Assembly (NCBI RefSeq): GCF_000828085.3
Contig: NZ_JXCA02000031.1
Location: forward strand, 203,739 to 251,158
Direction of reading: 5' to 3'
DNA from: Scytonema tolypothrichoides VB-61278
GTDB taxonomy: Bacteria > Cyanobacteriota > Cyanobacteriia > Cyanobacteriales > Nostocaceae
DNA length: 47,420 bases
Below the pieces are notes generated by a model. It was given only the letters and a program-made list of their open reading frames with translations, did not search any database and was not told where the DNA came from. Position 1 is the first letter of the stretch. The number at the start of each line of letters is the position of its first letter. This document shows positions 34,799 through 43,759 of this stretch, in pieces. Position numbers and translations under genes: made by a program.

Positions 34799-35574
34799 TA
34801 TAGATTTCCTTCTTTAGTTGCGGTGACAATCCACATGAGCGCATACGCTGCACGCACATGGGATTTGGAGCTTTTCACGGCAAGCCCTGCGGCAGCAAAG
34901 GCTTTAGCATAGCCGCCGGTTGGAATGTAATCGGCGATTAATACTGTACCGCCGGGTTTCAGGATGCGCGCGATTTCGTGGCAAGCAACATCACGTTCCT
35001 TCTCATCTTCGATATTATGCAAGCAAAGCAGCGAGAGAATCACATCAAACGATTTATCAGCAAAGCTGGTAGAGCGAATGTCTTCTTTCTTGAGTTCTAC
35101 CTTACCCTCCACACCCTCCAAGGCGATATTACGCAACGTATTTTCCATCGTGTTGCCAGATAAATCCTGTGCTCTCCAAATATCGATGCCGATCGCTTTT
35201 CCGGTACTTAAACACTTCGCCGCACCGATGGCGAGCAAACCACGTCCGGTGCCGATATCAAGCACCTGCTCATTGCCACGCCAAGCGATCATGTTGAGCA
35301 TCAGGTCACGGATATTAAACTTTCCGCGCAGACCATAGATAACCATTGAGGTACCCAGAGCAAGCGGTATTAGCGCGATAAAACAAAGCAATGGACCAAG
35401 AAAAGCGACACGGATGCCAAAGAGATTGAAACTGGGGATAAAAAGTCCGGCGAGAAACGCTGATATACCAACTAGAAAAAAGCCTTGGATAAACCCGGGC
35501 GCATCAATGCCATAACGCGGCTGAACAGAAACGTGATTTTGCAATGTACCGTTACAATTATCGTTCATTGTCAA
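34798..35574 (-). CDS. Membrane-anchored class I methyltransferase
   Basis: Of 258 residues, about 25-78 form two hydrophobic helices (FIQGFFLVGISAFLAGLFI and LLCFIALIPLALG), followed by a SAM methyltransferase with motif I VLDIGTGRGLLA, GIDIW for the acidic ligand, the FDVILSLLCLHNI strand and PGGTVLIADYIP. The anchor places the enzyme at a membrane, which suggests a membrane lipid, a quinone or a hydrophobic substrate (inference). It is coupled to the downstream VOC gene by TAATG and follows the AraC gene by 76 nt. Base use is GC-richer than in the surrounding genes, which may indicate transfer. Confidence 0.82.
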   Translation of the reverse strand: MTMNDNCNGTLQNHVSVQPRYGIDAPGFIQGFFLVGISAFLAGLFIPSFNLFGIRVAFLGPLLCFIALIPLALGTSMVIYGLRGKFNIRDLMLNMIAWRGNEQVLDIGTGRGLLAIGAAKCLSTGKAIGIDIWRAQDLSGNTMENTLRNIALEGVEGKVELKKEDIRSTSFADKSFDVILSLLCLHNIEDEKERDVACHEIARILKPGGTVLIADYIPTGGYAKAFAAAGLAVKSSKSHVRAAYALMWIVTATKEGNL

Positions 35575-35650
35575 TTATTTTGAATTGATTGCGTCTATCG
35601 TTTAACTACTATGAAACGAGTGACATTTGAACGTATTGTAAAAAACGGAC

Positions 35651-36382
35651 TTAGGAGAATCGCGCAAGATAACGTGTCGGGCTGGTTCCTGCAAACACTT
35701 GAAAATCATGAATCATATGCGCTTGATCAAAGTAACCGCATTCGGCAGCCAAAACTGCCATGCTCATCGCATTGTTATCGTCAAGCAAGCGTGTGACGCG
35801 GCGAAAGCGAAGGATACGAGCGAGCAGTTTCGGCGCAAGCCCCGTGCGCTCAAGACAAAGACGGCGAAACTGACGCTCGCCCATTTCAGCAATATCGCAT
35901 AGCTCATCCAGGGACATCTGGCCATTCTGCTCTACAAGCGTATCAATCGCCCTTTGTGCTGCCGATGGCGGATGAATCATTTCTAAAGCTTTTTCCAATG
36001 CATGTACCTGTTCTTCGCCGTTCTCCGCATGGATTAATTGTTTTGTAAGACTATTGGCGTCACCTTGCCAAAGCGATCGCAATGGCACGGTTTTATCGGT
36101 GAGTGTCGCACCGTGCACAGGTAATATCGAATACGCCATCCCAGGCTTGAAGCGTATACCAACAAAAGCAGCGCCTGCAACCACTTGGACACGCTGCGGC
36201 TGTGTCATCGCCCCGATGATATCAAAATACTGTTCTTCCTGTGTAAATCGTAACAATAGATCTGTACATCCATCCGGCAACACCGACTGATAGTTATCTT
36301 CCACGGCTTCGAGCATCCAAAAGCATTCGATCATTGAAGCCAGACGCGCTGAAGGTTGAAATTCTCGATAATTTGAAGACAT
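35651..36382 (-). CDS. AraC-family transcriptional regulator
   Basis: A 243-residue regulator. The N-terminal 140 residues resemble the sensor domain that begins FQPSARLASMIECFWMLEA and PDGCTDLLLRF, and the C-terminal part carries the AraC double HTH: DELCDIAEMGERQFRRLCLERTG for the first helices and AECGYFDQAHMIHDF for the second, ending in SPTRYL. It starts 9 nt after the ArsR gene stop, so both regulators are made from one transcript. It probably controls its own downstream methyltransferase and VOC genes (inference). Confidence 0.88.
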   Translation of the reverse strand: MSSNYREFQPSARLASMIECFWMLEAVEDNYQSVLPDGCTDLLLRFTQEEQYFDIIGAMTQPQRVQVVAGAAFVGIRFKPGMAYSILPVHGATLTDKTVPLRSLWQGDANSLTKQLIHAENGEEQVHALEKALEMIHPPSAAQRAIDTLVEQNGQMSLDELCDIAEMGERQFRRLCLERTGLAPKLLARILRFRRVTRLLDDNNAMSMAVLAAECGYFDQAHMIHDFQVFAGTSPTRYLARFS

Positions 36383-36391
36383 AGCAGAATT

Positions 36392-36751
36392 TTACATTGG
36401 TTCTGTGCTACTTCCAATTACGTTTTCTTGGCGAATTTTAGCAGACAAAGGCTTAGCTGAGCGCAACACTGCGTCCAGCAACCCTGGAAAAAGTGCATCC
36501 AAATCCTCTTTGCGCAACATATTAATGTGCTGTGTTCCTTCTTTGCGAGTCAAGACGACGCCTGACTCTCGCAAAATCTTGAAGTGATTGGACATGGTGG
36601 ACTTGGCAATGGCAAAATCAAAGTCAGCACAGCATTGCTCTTCTTTAACTGCCAGCCGCCGCACAATTTCCAGCCGCACTGGATCACCCAAGGCGTACAG
36701 CACTCCTGCTAAAGAAATATGTTTTCGGTCTGGGTGATGTAAGAATCTCAT
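36392..36751 (-). CDS. ArsR-family winged-helix repressor with a Cys-Cys pair
   Basis: A 119-residue ArsR-like protein: ALGDPVRLEIVRRLA, then KSTMSNHFKILRESGVVLTRKEGTQH, the recognition helix and wing. Adjacent cysteines C40-C41 sit between helices 2 and 3, a place where thiols in this superfamily can sense metals, oxidants or quinones. It diverges from trxA, and a palindrome overlapping the trxA -10 box lies between them, so it is the likely repressor of the thioredoxin/reductase run. It is first in a unit with AraC, methyltransferase and VOC genes. Confidence 0.88.
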   Translation of the reverse strand: MRFLHHPDRKHISLAGVLYALGDPVRLEIVRRLAVKEEQCCADFDFAIAKSTMSNHFKILRESGVVLTRKEGTQHINMLRKEDLDALFPGLLDAVLRSAKPLSAKIRQENVIGSSTEPM

Positions 36752-36771
36752 ACTTGCATTATCTCATCAAG

Positions 36772-36807
36772 TTGACTATATTTTAATTATTCGATAATAT
36801 CGAATAA
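36772..36807 (+). promoter_or_regulatory. trxA promoter with operator palindrome over the -10 box
   Basis: TTGACT (36772-36777) and TAATAT (36795-36800) are spaced by 17 nt, a good sigma-70 promoter directed at trxA. The palindrome TTATTCGATA-A-TATCGAATAA (36787-36807, 10-bp perfect arms) covers the -10 box, so a dimeric repressor bound there would block transcription. The adjacent divergent ArsR-type protein is the natural candidate. Confidence 0.75.
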
Positions 36808-36817
36808 ACGAACTAAT

Positions 36818-36824
36818 AGGAGGG
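36818..36824 (+). promoter_or_regulatory. Strong ribosome-binding site of trxA
   Basis: AGGAGGG five bases before the ATG at 36830; it fixes the trxA start and is much stronger than most sites in this window. Confidence 0.7.
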
Positions 36825-36829
36825 CAAGT

Positions 36830-37153
36830 ATGTCATCCGTTGCAAATGTAACAGATGCCACGTTTAAGGAAGAAGTCCTTAACAGTGAAGTTCCAGTGTT
36901 AGTAGACTTTTGGGCACCCTGGTGTGGACCTTGTCGTATGGTTGCTCCTGTGGTAGATGAGATTGCTGCTGAATATACAGGGCAGGTAAAAGTGGTGAAG
37001 CTCAATACAGATGAAAATCCTACTATTGCCAGCAATTACGGAATTCGCAGCATTCCTACGCTGATCGTATTCAAAGGTGGACGGCAAGTCGATACTGTAG
37101 TTGGTGCAGTGCCAAAGACAACGTTGAGTAAGACTTTAGCACAGTATCTGTAG
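36830..37153 (+). CDS. trxA: Thioredoxin
   Basis: A 107-residue thioredoxin of normal length with the redox centre WCGPC (C32, C35), the buried D26 in LVDFWAPW, and the cis-Pro loop SIPTL. It reduces disulfides in the cytosol and would recharge oxidised partner enzymes. It leads a plus-strand series of NAD(P)H- and thiol-dependent enzymes and has a promoter overlapped by a palindrome, so it is probably an inducible rather than a housekeeping thioredoxin. Confidence 0.95.
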   Translation: MSSVANVTDATFKEEVLNSEVPVLVDFWAPWCGPCRMVAPVVDEIAAEYTGQVKVVKLNTDENPTIASNYGIRSIPTLIVFKGGRQVDTVVGAVPKTTLSKTLAQYL

Positions 37154-37324
37154 TTAAATTCGTCATCAATAACAGAATGACGAGTTACGATGTTAACCGA
37201 TTTAATGAATAGAGTGTATGCGGTTGGGCACAAAAATGACTCCACCCCAAATTCTACAATCCCTGCTGCAGTAGGAATACGGAAGCAGAATGCGTAAATC
37301 CTATCATTTGTTGGAGCTAACGCA

Positions 37325-38119
37325 ATGGACTTGAAATTGCATGGGAAATCTGCACTGGTGAGTGCTTCAACTGCAGGTATTGGTTTTGCAATTGCGCAAG
37401 GACTCGCACAAGAGGGTGTATCAGTTATTATTACTGGACGTTCTTCTGGACGGGTTGAGGAGGCGATCGCCAAAATTACCCAAACCAACCCAGAAGCAAA
37501 AATTTCCGGTGTCGTCGCCGATCTAGCCAAAAAAGAAGGAGCACAGCAAGTCTTTCAACAAGTTCCTCACATTGATATCCTAGTCAATAATCTTGGTGTT
37601 TACGAGCCAAAAGCATTTTCAGATATCACCGATGAAGACTGGTTGGACATCTTTGAAGCTAACGTTCTTAGTGGAGTCCGTCTGAGTCGCCACTACCTAC
37701 CAAAGATGTTGGAGCAAAACTGGGGACGTATTATTTTTATCTCCAGTGAGTCTGGGATTCAAATCCCTGTCGAGATGATTCACTATGGTATGACAAAAAC
37801 GGCTCAGCTTGCAGTTGCAAGAGGTTTAGCACAATCGACAATTGGAACTCAAGTCACAGTAAACTCTGTTCTTGCAGGACCGACTCGGTCAGAAGGTGTT
37901 GATGAATTTGTAGCTAATCTAGCAAAAGACCGTGGTATTACTTCTGAGGAAGTTGAAGCTGACTTTTTCAAAAATGTTCGTCCCACTTCTCTAATCAAAC
38001 GCTTTGCAACAGCTGATGAGGTTGCAGCGATGGTTGTTTATCTATCCAGTCCGATCGCCTCAGCAACCAATGGCGCAGCTTTGCGCGTGGATGGCGGAGT
38101 TGTGCAGTCAGTTGTTTAA
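37325..38119 (+). CDS. Short-chain dehydrogenase/reductase (SDR)
   Basis: A 264-residue SDR. The nucleotide loop is SASTAGIG (13-20), a variant of TGxxxGIG common in a 3-oxoacyl-ACP-reductase-like subgroup. The NNLG block and the active site with S near 140, Y154 and K158 (YGMTK) are intact, as is the C-terminal NGAALRVDGG. It reduces a carbonyl with NAD(P)H; the substrate is unknown. It follows trxA by 171 nt and is followed by a repeat array and the OYE gene. Confidence 0.9.
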   Translation: MDLKLHGKSALVSASTAGIGFAIAQGLAQEGVSVIITGRSSGRVEEAIAKITQTNPEAKISGVVADLAKKEGAQQVFQQVPHIDILVNNLGVYEPKAFSDITDEDWLDIFEANVLSGVRLSRHYLPKMLEQNWGRIIFISSESGIQIPVEMIHYGMTKTAQLAVARGLAQSTIGTQVTVNSVLAGPTRSEGVDEFVANLAKDRGITSEEVEADFFKNVRPTSLIKRFATADEVAAMVVYLSSPIASATNGAALRVDGGVVQSVV

Positions 38120-38257
38120 CAGTTACCAGTGAGACAGCGCTGCAGGAGGGTCTCCCTCCGTAGGCGACTGCGAACCCGAAGGGTTATCAGTTATCAGTGA
38201 GCAGTTTCATCCGCCTGCTTACTGATGACTAATGACTAATGACTAATGACTGATGAC
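38120..38257. repeat. Repeat unit followed by a TAATGAC STRR array
   Basis: A palindromic-type unit (about 38120-38205), related to the one at 2651-2784, precedes five heptamers at 38223-38257 (TGATGAC, three TAATGAC, TGATGAC). The array ends 20 bp before the OYE start codon and lies within its 5' untranslated region or promoter. Confidence 0.7.
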
Positions 38258-38277
38258 TAAATTTGGAGATTTCACTC

Positions 38278-39393
38278 ATGAGCACTAACATCAACTTACT
38301 CTCTCCTTACAAATTAGGTGATTTAGAACTGCCCAACCGCATAGTGATGGCTCCCTTAACCCGTAATCGTGCAAAAGAGGGTAATGTACCGCACCAACTC
38401 AACGCCACCTACTATACTCAACGCGCCTCTGCTGGGCTGATTATCTCTGAAGCGACTCAGGTTTCTCCGCAAGGACAAGGGTATCCCTATACACCAGGAA
38501 TTCACTCGCAAGAACAAGTCGAGGGTTGGAAGTTAGTCACAGATGCAGTGCATCAGCACGGAGGAAGAATTTACCTGCAATTATGGCATGTAGGACGCAT
38601 TTCACATCCTGATTTCCAACCGAATGGTGAGTTACCGATAGCACCATTCGCGATCGCACCCAAAGGTCAGGTACTCACTTATGAAGGCATGAAACCATAT
38701 GTGACTCCTCGTGCTTTGGAAACATCGGAAATTCCCCAAATTGTCGAACAATATCGCAAAGGAGCAGAAAATGCTCTGGCGGCTGGTTTTGATGGGGTGG
38801 AGGTTCACGGAGCGAATGGTTATTTACTTGACCAATTCCTCCGGGATGGTACGAATAAACGTACAGATAAATATGGCGGTTCTGTAGAAAACCGTGCCCG
38901 ACTGCTGTTGGAGGTGACTGAGGCAGTTATTGGAGTGTGGGGTGCAAAACGGGTTGGGGTACGTTTGTCTCCGAGTGGAACGTTTAACGATATGCAAGAC
39001 TCCAATCCGCTAGCAACATTTGGTTATGTTGCCCAAGCCTTGAACCAATTTGATTTAGCATATCTGCATATTTTTGAGGCGATAGAAGCAGATATCCGAC
39101 ATGGGGCGACCGTGGTGCCAACCAGTCATATACGAGAGCGCTATCACGGTACACTCATGGTTAATGGTGAATACACTCCTGAAAAAGGCAATGCAGTTTT
39201 GGCAAAGGGAGAAGCAGAGCTCGTTTCTTTTGGCACACTATTTATCTCAAATCCCGATTTACCACGACGTATAGCTCTGAATGCACCGCTGACTGAGGCA
39301 GATCCGACAACTTTTTATGGTGGTGACGAGAAAGGTTACACTGACTATCCCCAACTAGAAGAGCAATATCCCTCTCTAGTCGGAGCAAAATAA
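38278..39393 (+). CDS. Old yellow enzyme family ene-reductase (NemA-like)
   Basis: The start at ATG 38278 has GGAG nine bases upstream; an in-frame TTG at 38263 is rejected because it lies over this site. The 371-residue flavoprotein has IVMAPLTRNRA, LQLWHVGR, the HGANGYLL active site (H177, N180 and proton donor Y182) and DKYGGSVENRARL for FMN. It reduces activated double bonds of enals, enones, N-ethylmaleimide-like electrophiles or nitro-esters with NAD(P)H. It belongs to the reductase run following trxA. Confidence 0.93.
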   Translation: MSTNINLLSPYKLGDLELPNRIVMAPLTRNRAKEGNVPHQLNATYYTQRASAGLIISEATQVSPQGQGYPYTPGIHSQEQVEGWKLVTDAVHQHGGRIYLQLWHVGRISHPDFQPNGELPIAPFAIAPKGQVLTYEGMKPYVTPRALETSEIPQIVEQYRKGAENALAAGFDGVEVHGANGYLLDQFLRDGTNKRTDKYGGSVENRARLLLEVTEAVIGVWGAKRVGVRLSPSGTFNDMQDSNPLATFGYVAQALNQFDLAYLHIFEAIEADIRHGATVVPTSHIRERYHGTLMVNGEYTPEKGNAVLAKGEAELVSFGTLFISNPDLPRRIALNAPLTEADPTTFYGGDEKGYTDYPQLEEQYPSLVGAK

Positions 39394-39475
39394 TTCGTTG
39401 TTCTTATAAACGTACGAATGACGAACAGCTGTGATCCAACCTTATAATCTTTTTGAAAATTAACGGATAAATCTC

Positions 39476-40147
39476 ATGGTTCAAGAACTCAACCTTCAAA
39501 CCAAACCTCTTGATGTACCCAGCGCCATTATTCAGCGTCGTTCTATCAAGACTTTCAAATCAGATCCTATATCCCCGGAACTACTTCACCAACTAGTGAA
39601 GCTGACTGTAGCAGCGCCCAGTAGCTATAACATTCAAGATTGGCGGATAGTTCTTGTACAAGATGAAGCGCAAAAAGCAGGTCTTGCAGCAGCAGCCTGG
39701 AATCAAAAACAAGTCATTGAAGCGCCTGTGACATTTGTTTTTGCTGCTGATGCGACTGCTGGAGAACAAGACTTAACACCGATTTTGAATCAGGGACTCG
39801 AAACGGGTGCATGGAATGAGGGCACGGTAAACTATTTTAAAACCAATATCCCGCAGTATCAAGCAGGACTTGGAGACAAACGGCGGGAGTATGCCATCAA
39901 AGATGCTATGATTGCTGCGACTCATTTGGTGCTAGCAGCAGAAAGTCTGGGCTTGTCCACCTGCTTTTTGAATGGTTGGATTGAAGAGAAAGTCAAGGAA
40001 GTGATTGGTGCTGCGGATAAGCCAGATATTGCGATCGCAGTTCTTGTACCCGTTGGCTATGCAGCACAACCACGTCTTGATCCCGGACGTCTGCCATTTT
40101 CCCATAACGTCTTTGTGGATAGACTGGGAAACCCTTATGAAGGTTGA
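39476..40147 (+). CDS. Nitroreductase family flavoprotein
   Basis: A 223-residue FMN enzyme of the nitroreductase fold: AIIQRRSIKTFKSDPI at the start with the FMN-phosphate Arg pair, APSSYNIQDWRIVLV, then AATHLVLAAESLGLSTCFLNGW and the closing RLPFSHNVF. Enzymes of this kind reduce nitroaromatics, quinones and other electrophiles by two electrons. It lies 82 nt after the OYE gene and is likely in the same regulon. Confidence 0.9.
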   Translation: MVQELNLQTKPLDVPSAIIQRRSIKTFKSDPISPELLHQLVKLTVAAPSSYNIQDWRIVLVQDEAQKAGLAAAAWNQKQVIEAPVTFVFAADATAGEQDLTPILNQGLETGAWNEGTVNYFKTNIPQYQAGLGDKRREYAIKDAMIAATHLVLAAESLGLSTCFLNGWIEEKVKEVIGAADKPDIAIAVLVPVGYAAQPRLDPGRLPFSHNVFVDRLGNPYEG

Positions 40148-40250
40148 GATGAGAACTGTCCACATATTCTCGCCAAAGTAAAAAACATCATGAGCAAACA
40201 ATGGGTAGACAGCAAGTCATTAGAGTACTGCTCATTTGATTGACTCATGA

Positions 40251-40279
40251 GCGATTGACTTTGCACCAAAGTCAATCGC
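40251..40279. repeat. Perfect hairpin GCGATTGACTTTG/CAAAGTCAATCGC
   Basis: Perfect 13-bp arms with a 3-nt loop after the nitroreductase gene. No T-run follows, yet the stem could end transcription or protect the mRNA. The rest of the spacer 40148-40471 shows no gene. Confidence 0.55.
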
Positions 40280-40471
40280 ACCAAAATCATCTACCAAATC
40301 AAACAATTTGAACCATGTCCTTTAGCTGTTTTTGATCAAACTCCGGAAAGCCTTCGATCCAAGCAGTTGAGCGTTCCACAATCCATTGAGTTGTTACCGG
40401 GACAAATCCAATTTTCAAGGATCCGTCGCGGACGACTCTTTCACTCCTCAGCAATCACAGGACTCATCATC

Positions 40472-41221
40472 ATGAAAAAACTAGAAGGAAAAGTCGCTCT
40501 TGTCACCGGCGGTACCAGCGGCATCGGTCTTGCCACTGCCAAGCGCTTTGTCGCCGAAGGTGCCTATGTCTTCATCACGGGTCGTCGCCAAACTGAACTT
40601 GATGCTGCCGTGAAAGCGATCGGTAAAAACGTCACGGGTGTTCACAGCGATGCCTCCAATCTGGCAGACCTTGATCGCCTGTTCGCCACGATCAAGCAAG
40701 AGCAAGGACACCTCGATGTCATCTTCGCCAATGCTGGCGGTGGAGAACTCGCACCACTCGGCGAAATCACCGAAGAACACTTTGACAAAACGTTCAATAC
40801 TAACGTCAAAGGTCTGCTGTTCACCGTGCAGAAGGCACTGCCTCTGTTGCCAGAGGGCGCTTCTATCATCCTGAACGCCTCAACCACTTCTATCATGGGC
40901 ACCCCAGCCTTTAGCGTTTACAGTGCTACCAAAGCCGCCGTGCGATCGTTTGCCCGTAATTGGACACTCGACCTCAAAGAGCGCAAGATCCGGGTTAACG
41001 CCATTAGTCCTGGCGTGGTTCCTACTCCTGGCTACAATCTTCTGGGACTGAATGATGAGCAGGTGCAGGCATTCGTGGACAGCCAAGCCAGCACCATCCC
41101 GTTGGGAAGAGTAGGCACGCCCGATGAGATTGCCAAAGCCGTTGTCTTTCTTGCTTCAGACGACAGCAGCTTTGTGAACGGCATCGAGTTGTTTGTCGAT
41201 GGCGGTATGGCACAGATTTGA
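40472..41221 (+). CDS. Short-chain dehydrogenase/reductase (SDR), second copy
   Basis: The start [19 protein letters not shown] at 40472 is preferred over an in-frame upstream start because the cofactor loop then begins at residue 13, as usual. The 249-residue enzyme has GGTSGIG (13-19), the NAGGG block, Y150 and K154 (YSATK), and the [10 protein letters not shown] tail. It is a classical NAD(P)H-dependent SDR. Its base composition is GC-richer than in the neighbours, and it differs from the first SDR in its loop sequence, so it was probably gained separately and not by duplication. Confidence 0.9.
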   Translation: MKKLEGKVALVTGGTSGIGLATAKRFVAEGAYVFITGRRQTELDAAVKAIGKNVTGVHSDASNLADLDRLFATIKQEQGHLDVIFANAGGGELAPLGEITEEHFDKTFNTNVKGLLFTVQKALPLLPEGASIILNASTTSIMGTPAFSVYSATKAAVRSFARNWTLDLKERKIRVNAISPGVVPTPGYNLLGLNDEQVQAFVDSQASTIPLGRVGTPDEIAKAVVFLASDDSSFVNGIELFVDGGMAQI

Positions 41222-41355
41222 AGCACCCTCCTATGGCACTTCGTGCCACGCACACGCTTGCTGTACTGGCTAGCGACCCGCGTTCGGAGGAGGGTGCAAG
41301 ATATCAGATAAGCTTCTTGTGACAAACAGTTCATTTAAACATTAGGAAACAACCA

Positions 41356-42063
41356 ATGATTGAGCTTTATTATTGGACAACACCAAACGGGCATAAAATC
41401 ACAATCTTCCTTGAAGAAGTTAGCCTCCCCTACACAATTGTTCCTGTCAATATTGGCGCGGGAGACCAATTTAAGCCTGAGTTTCTCAAAATTTCTCCTA
41501 ACAATCGTATCCCGGCAATTGTGGATCATGAACCAGCAGGAGGTGGTGAACCGATTTCAGTTTTTGAGTCTGGTGCTATCTTGCTGTATTTAGCAGAAAA
41601 AACAGGGAAGTTGATTCCAGCAGATTTACGCAATCGCGTTGAAGTCCTGCAATGGCTTTTTTGGCAAATGGGGGGTTTGGGACCGATGGCGGGACAGAAC
41701 CACCACTTCAGCCAATACGCACCTGAAAAAATTGACTATGCTATTAACCGCTATGTGAATGAGACGGGACGCTTGTACGGTGTCCTAGATAAGCGGCTGT
41801 CTGATAGAGAGTTTATTGCTGGCGATTATTCCATCGCCGATATTGCTAGCTATCCGTGGATTGTGCCATATGAGCGCCAAGGTCAAAAGTTAGAGAACTT
41901 TCCTAACTTGAAGCGCTGGTTTGAAACAATTCAGGCGCGTCCAGCAACAATTCGTGCTTACGAAAAGGCAGAAGCCTTCAAAAATCAAGCTCTTGATATA
42001 GAAAAGTCAAGAGATTTGTTATTTAGCCAGTCAGCAAAAACAATTCAGAAGCCCACTACTTAA
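41356..42063 (+). CDS. yfcG: GST-superfamily disulfide-bond oxidoreductase (YfcG-like)
   Basis: This 235-residue protein closely follows E. coli YfcG: the TTPNGHKITIFLEE active-site helix (T-N in place of Cys or Ser), FKPEFLKISPNNRIPAIVDH, FESGAILLYLAEKTG and LQWLFWQMGGLGPM-QNHHF. YfcG-type (nu-class) enzymes bind two glutathiones and reduce disulfides such as 2-hydroxyethyl disulfide. It is close to seven residues longer than E. coli YfcG and fits the thiol/electrophile theme of its neighbours. Confidence 0.9.
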   Translation: MIELYYWTTPNGHKITIFLEEVSLPYTIVPVNIGAGDQFKPEFLKISPNNRIPAIVDHEPAGGGEPISVFESGAILLYLAEKTGKLIPADLRNRVEVLQWLFWQMGGLGPMAGQNHHFSQYAPEKIDYAINRYVNETGRLYGVLDKRLSDREFIAGDYSIADIASYPWIVPYERQGQKLENFPNLKRWFETIQARPATIRAYEKAEAFKNQALDIEKSRDLLFSQSAKTIQKPTT

Positions 42064-42070
42064 AAATTTT

Positions 42071-42105
42071 AGGGGAGTATCGGAACACACAGCACTGACT
42101 CCCCT
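42071..42105 (+). terminator. Hairpin AGGGGAGT/ACTCCCCT after yfcG
   Basis: Perfect 8-bp arms with a 19-nt loop begin 8 nt after the yfcG stop. No T-run follows, so a termination role is only possible. Confidence 0.4.
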
Positions 42106-42180
42106 TATCCGTTTATCCATGTTTAGTATCTGTATTATAAGCAGCATATTAGACTCGGATAAGTGTTGAGGGATATCAAG

Positions 42181-42882
42181 ATGAAATTCTTTATTGTTCA
42201 CGCCCACCCAGAACCCAACAGTTTCAATGGTGCACTGACTCGCTATGCCAAGGAAGTACTGTACACCACAGGACATGAGGTGATCATTTCTGACCTTTAC
42301 GCCATGCAGTTCAACCCAGTTTCTGACCGCCGCAACTTTACTTATAATAAAGAACTAAACTACTACAATCAGCAAAAAGAAGAAATGTATGCCACTGAAG
42401 TCGATGGCTTTGCCCCAGATATCAAAGCGGAGATGGAGAAACTCGACTGGTGCGATGTCCTGATTTTTCAGTTTCCTCTTTGGTGGTTTGGACTTCCTGC
42501 TATCCTCAAGGGTTGGGTTGATAAAGTCTTTGCAATGGGGCGAATTTATGGTGGCGGGAGGTTTTATGACAATGGAGTTTTTCAAGGCAAAAAAGCCATG
42601 CTGTCTCTCACCACAGGTGGTGCATTAACCATGTACACCGAAATAGGGATCAATGGTGAGATTCGTACCATTCTCTATCCGATTAATCACGGGATTTTTC
42701 GCTTTGTGGGTTTTGATGTTTTGCCGCCTTTCATCGTTTGGGGCGCAAGTCGCATCGGGGATGAGCGTCGCCAAGCTTATTTAGAAGAGTATAAGCAGCG
42801 GTTGTTAACGATTAATGCAACGCCTCCTATTGTCTATCCCTCGCTGAAAGATTTTGATGAAGATTTCCAACTGAAGCAGTGA
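42181..42882 (+). CDS. NAD(P)H quinone reductase, flavodoxin fold (NQO1/MdaB/KefF-like)
   Basis: The start is ATG 42181 with GAGGG 11 nt upstream; a TTG further up is not used. The 233-residue protein begins FFIVHAHPEPNSFNGAL, the FMN/FAD phosphate loop of this family, and continues DWCDVLIFQFPLWWFGLPAILKGWVDKVFAMG, a hallmark block, then YGGGRFYDNG. It reduces quinones and related electrophiles by two electrons, avoiding semiquinone radicals. It closes the reductase run that begins at trxA. Confidence 0.9.
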   Translation: MKFFIVHAHPEPNSFNGALTRYAKEVLYTTGHEVIISDLYAMQFNPVSDRRNFTYNKELNYYNQQKEEMYATEVDGFAPDIKAEMEKLDWCDVLIFQFPLWWFGLPAILKGWVDKVFAMGRIYGGGRFYDNGVFQGKKAMLSLTTGGALTMYTEIGINGEIRTILYPINHGIFRFVGFDVLPPFIVWGASRIGDERRQAYLEEYKQRLLTINATPPIVYPSLKDFDEDFQLKQ

Positions 42883-42911
42883 TGATAAGCTGCTTTAGCG
42901 TATGACTTGCA

Positions 42912-43250
42912 TATAGCGCTTCTCGATAGCCCTCGCTTGCGTGCGCTTTGCGCATATGCGTGCAATACACGATTGTAGAGACGTAGCCCTTCGGGTATGA
43001 CCTATGGCTAACGCCACGGCTGCGCCGAACGGTCACGCTGCGCTTTAGCCCTTTGGGCGTGCGCAAAGCGCATACGCAGTCGCCTGGCTGTCGGGAAAAC
43101 GCCACATGCTACCCTGCGGGAAGCCGCTGCGCGTCTACAAGCCGGGAAACCCGTCCAACGCAGTGGCTCCCCTCCCGCAGCGCTGGACTCACATTTACGT
43201 GCTCTACATTATGCATGGTGGTGTATTTGATTCAAATGAGAATCGCTATA
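42912..43250. mobile_element. Longer MITE of the TATAGCG family
   Basis: The ends TATAGCGCTTCTC (42912-) and GAGAATCGCTATA (-43250) match those of the 102-bp element at 24496-24597, and both right ends share GGTGGTGTAT-TGATTCAAATGA-like sequence. The 339-bp interior is GC-rich repeat DNA; its open frames are not genes. Confidence 0.65.
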
Positions 43251-43759
43251 TTTTCCCCTTGAAGAGTGAGGCAGATGAGGCAGATGAGGCGAAAAATATT
43301 TTTATTTTTGCTGATGTGCAAATGCCCATGAGGGGTAATTATTCATTCTCTAGCGATGAATGGGGGGAGTTACGGCCTTCAAATCTTGCTCGATGTTGTC
43401 GAAATTTAGTATACTACAATAAAATATTTGAAATAAATTTAACGCTTCTATTTTCTACAAATATAATAAATTATGAATTGTTATAATAGACTTTTAAAAC
43501 AATGTTATATTTCTACCAACTTCTATCAAAATAACCAATGTACCTAACTGATTCGTGAAAATCGGTTAGATTTGTTGTTGTGACCAAAAAAGGATGAAAA
43601 GTCAGGGAAAAAGTATGTAAAATTATTTACTGACTCTACAGATTTTTGTTCTATGCTAAAGGAAACCGTCCTAAAAGTAAGATAATGTACGCCCGATTTT
43701 CTCCATCCTTGCCAACGATTCGTCACGTCTACAGTTGACCTTTATTTGATCAAAGTCCT
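43251..43759. other. AT-rich spacer upstream of the third CHAT gene
   Basis: No gene is supported. A short purine-rich tandem of GAGGCAGAT-like units (about 43266-43288) is followed by AT-rich DNA. The approach to 43760 presumably contains the promoter, but no clear -35/-10 pair or strong ribosome site stands out. Confidence 0.4.

Noticed and set aside
38223-38257. CRISPR-like tandem repeat
   Set aside because: The unit is a 7-bp direct tandem without spacers: an STRR, not a CRISPR array.
43053-43486. Open frames across and beyond the long TATAGCG MITE
   Set aside because: They are made of repeat sequence and AT-rich flank, overlap each other in different frames, and lack plausible ribosome sites.
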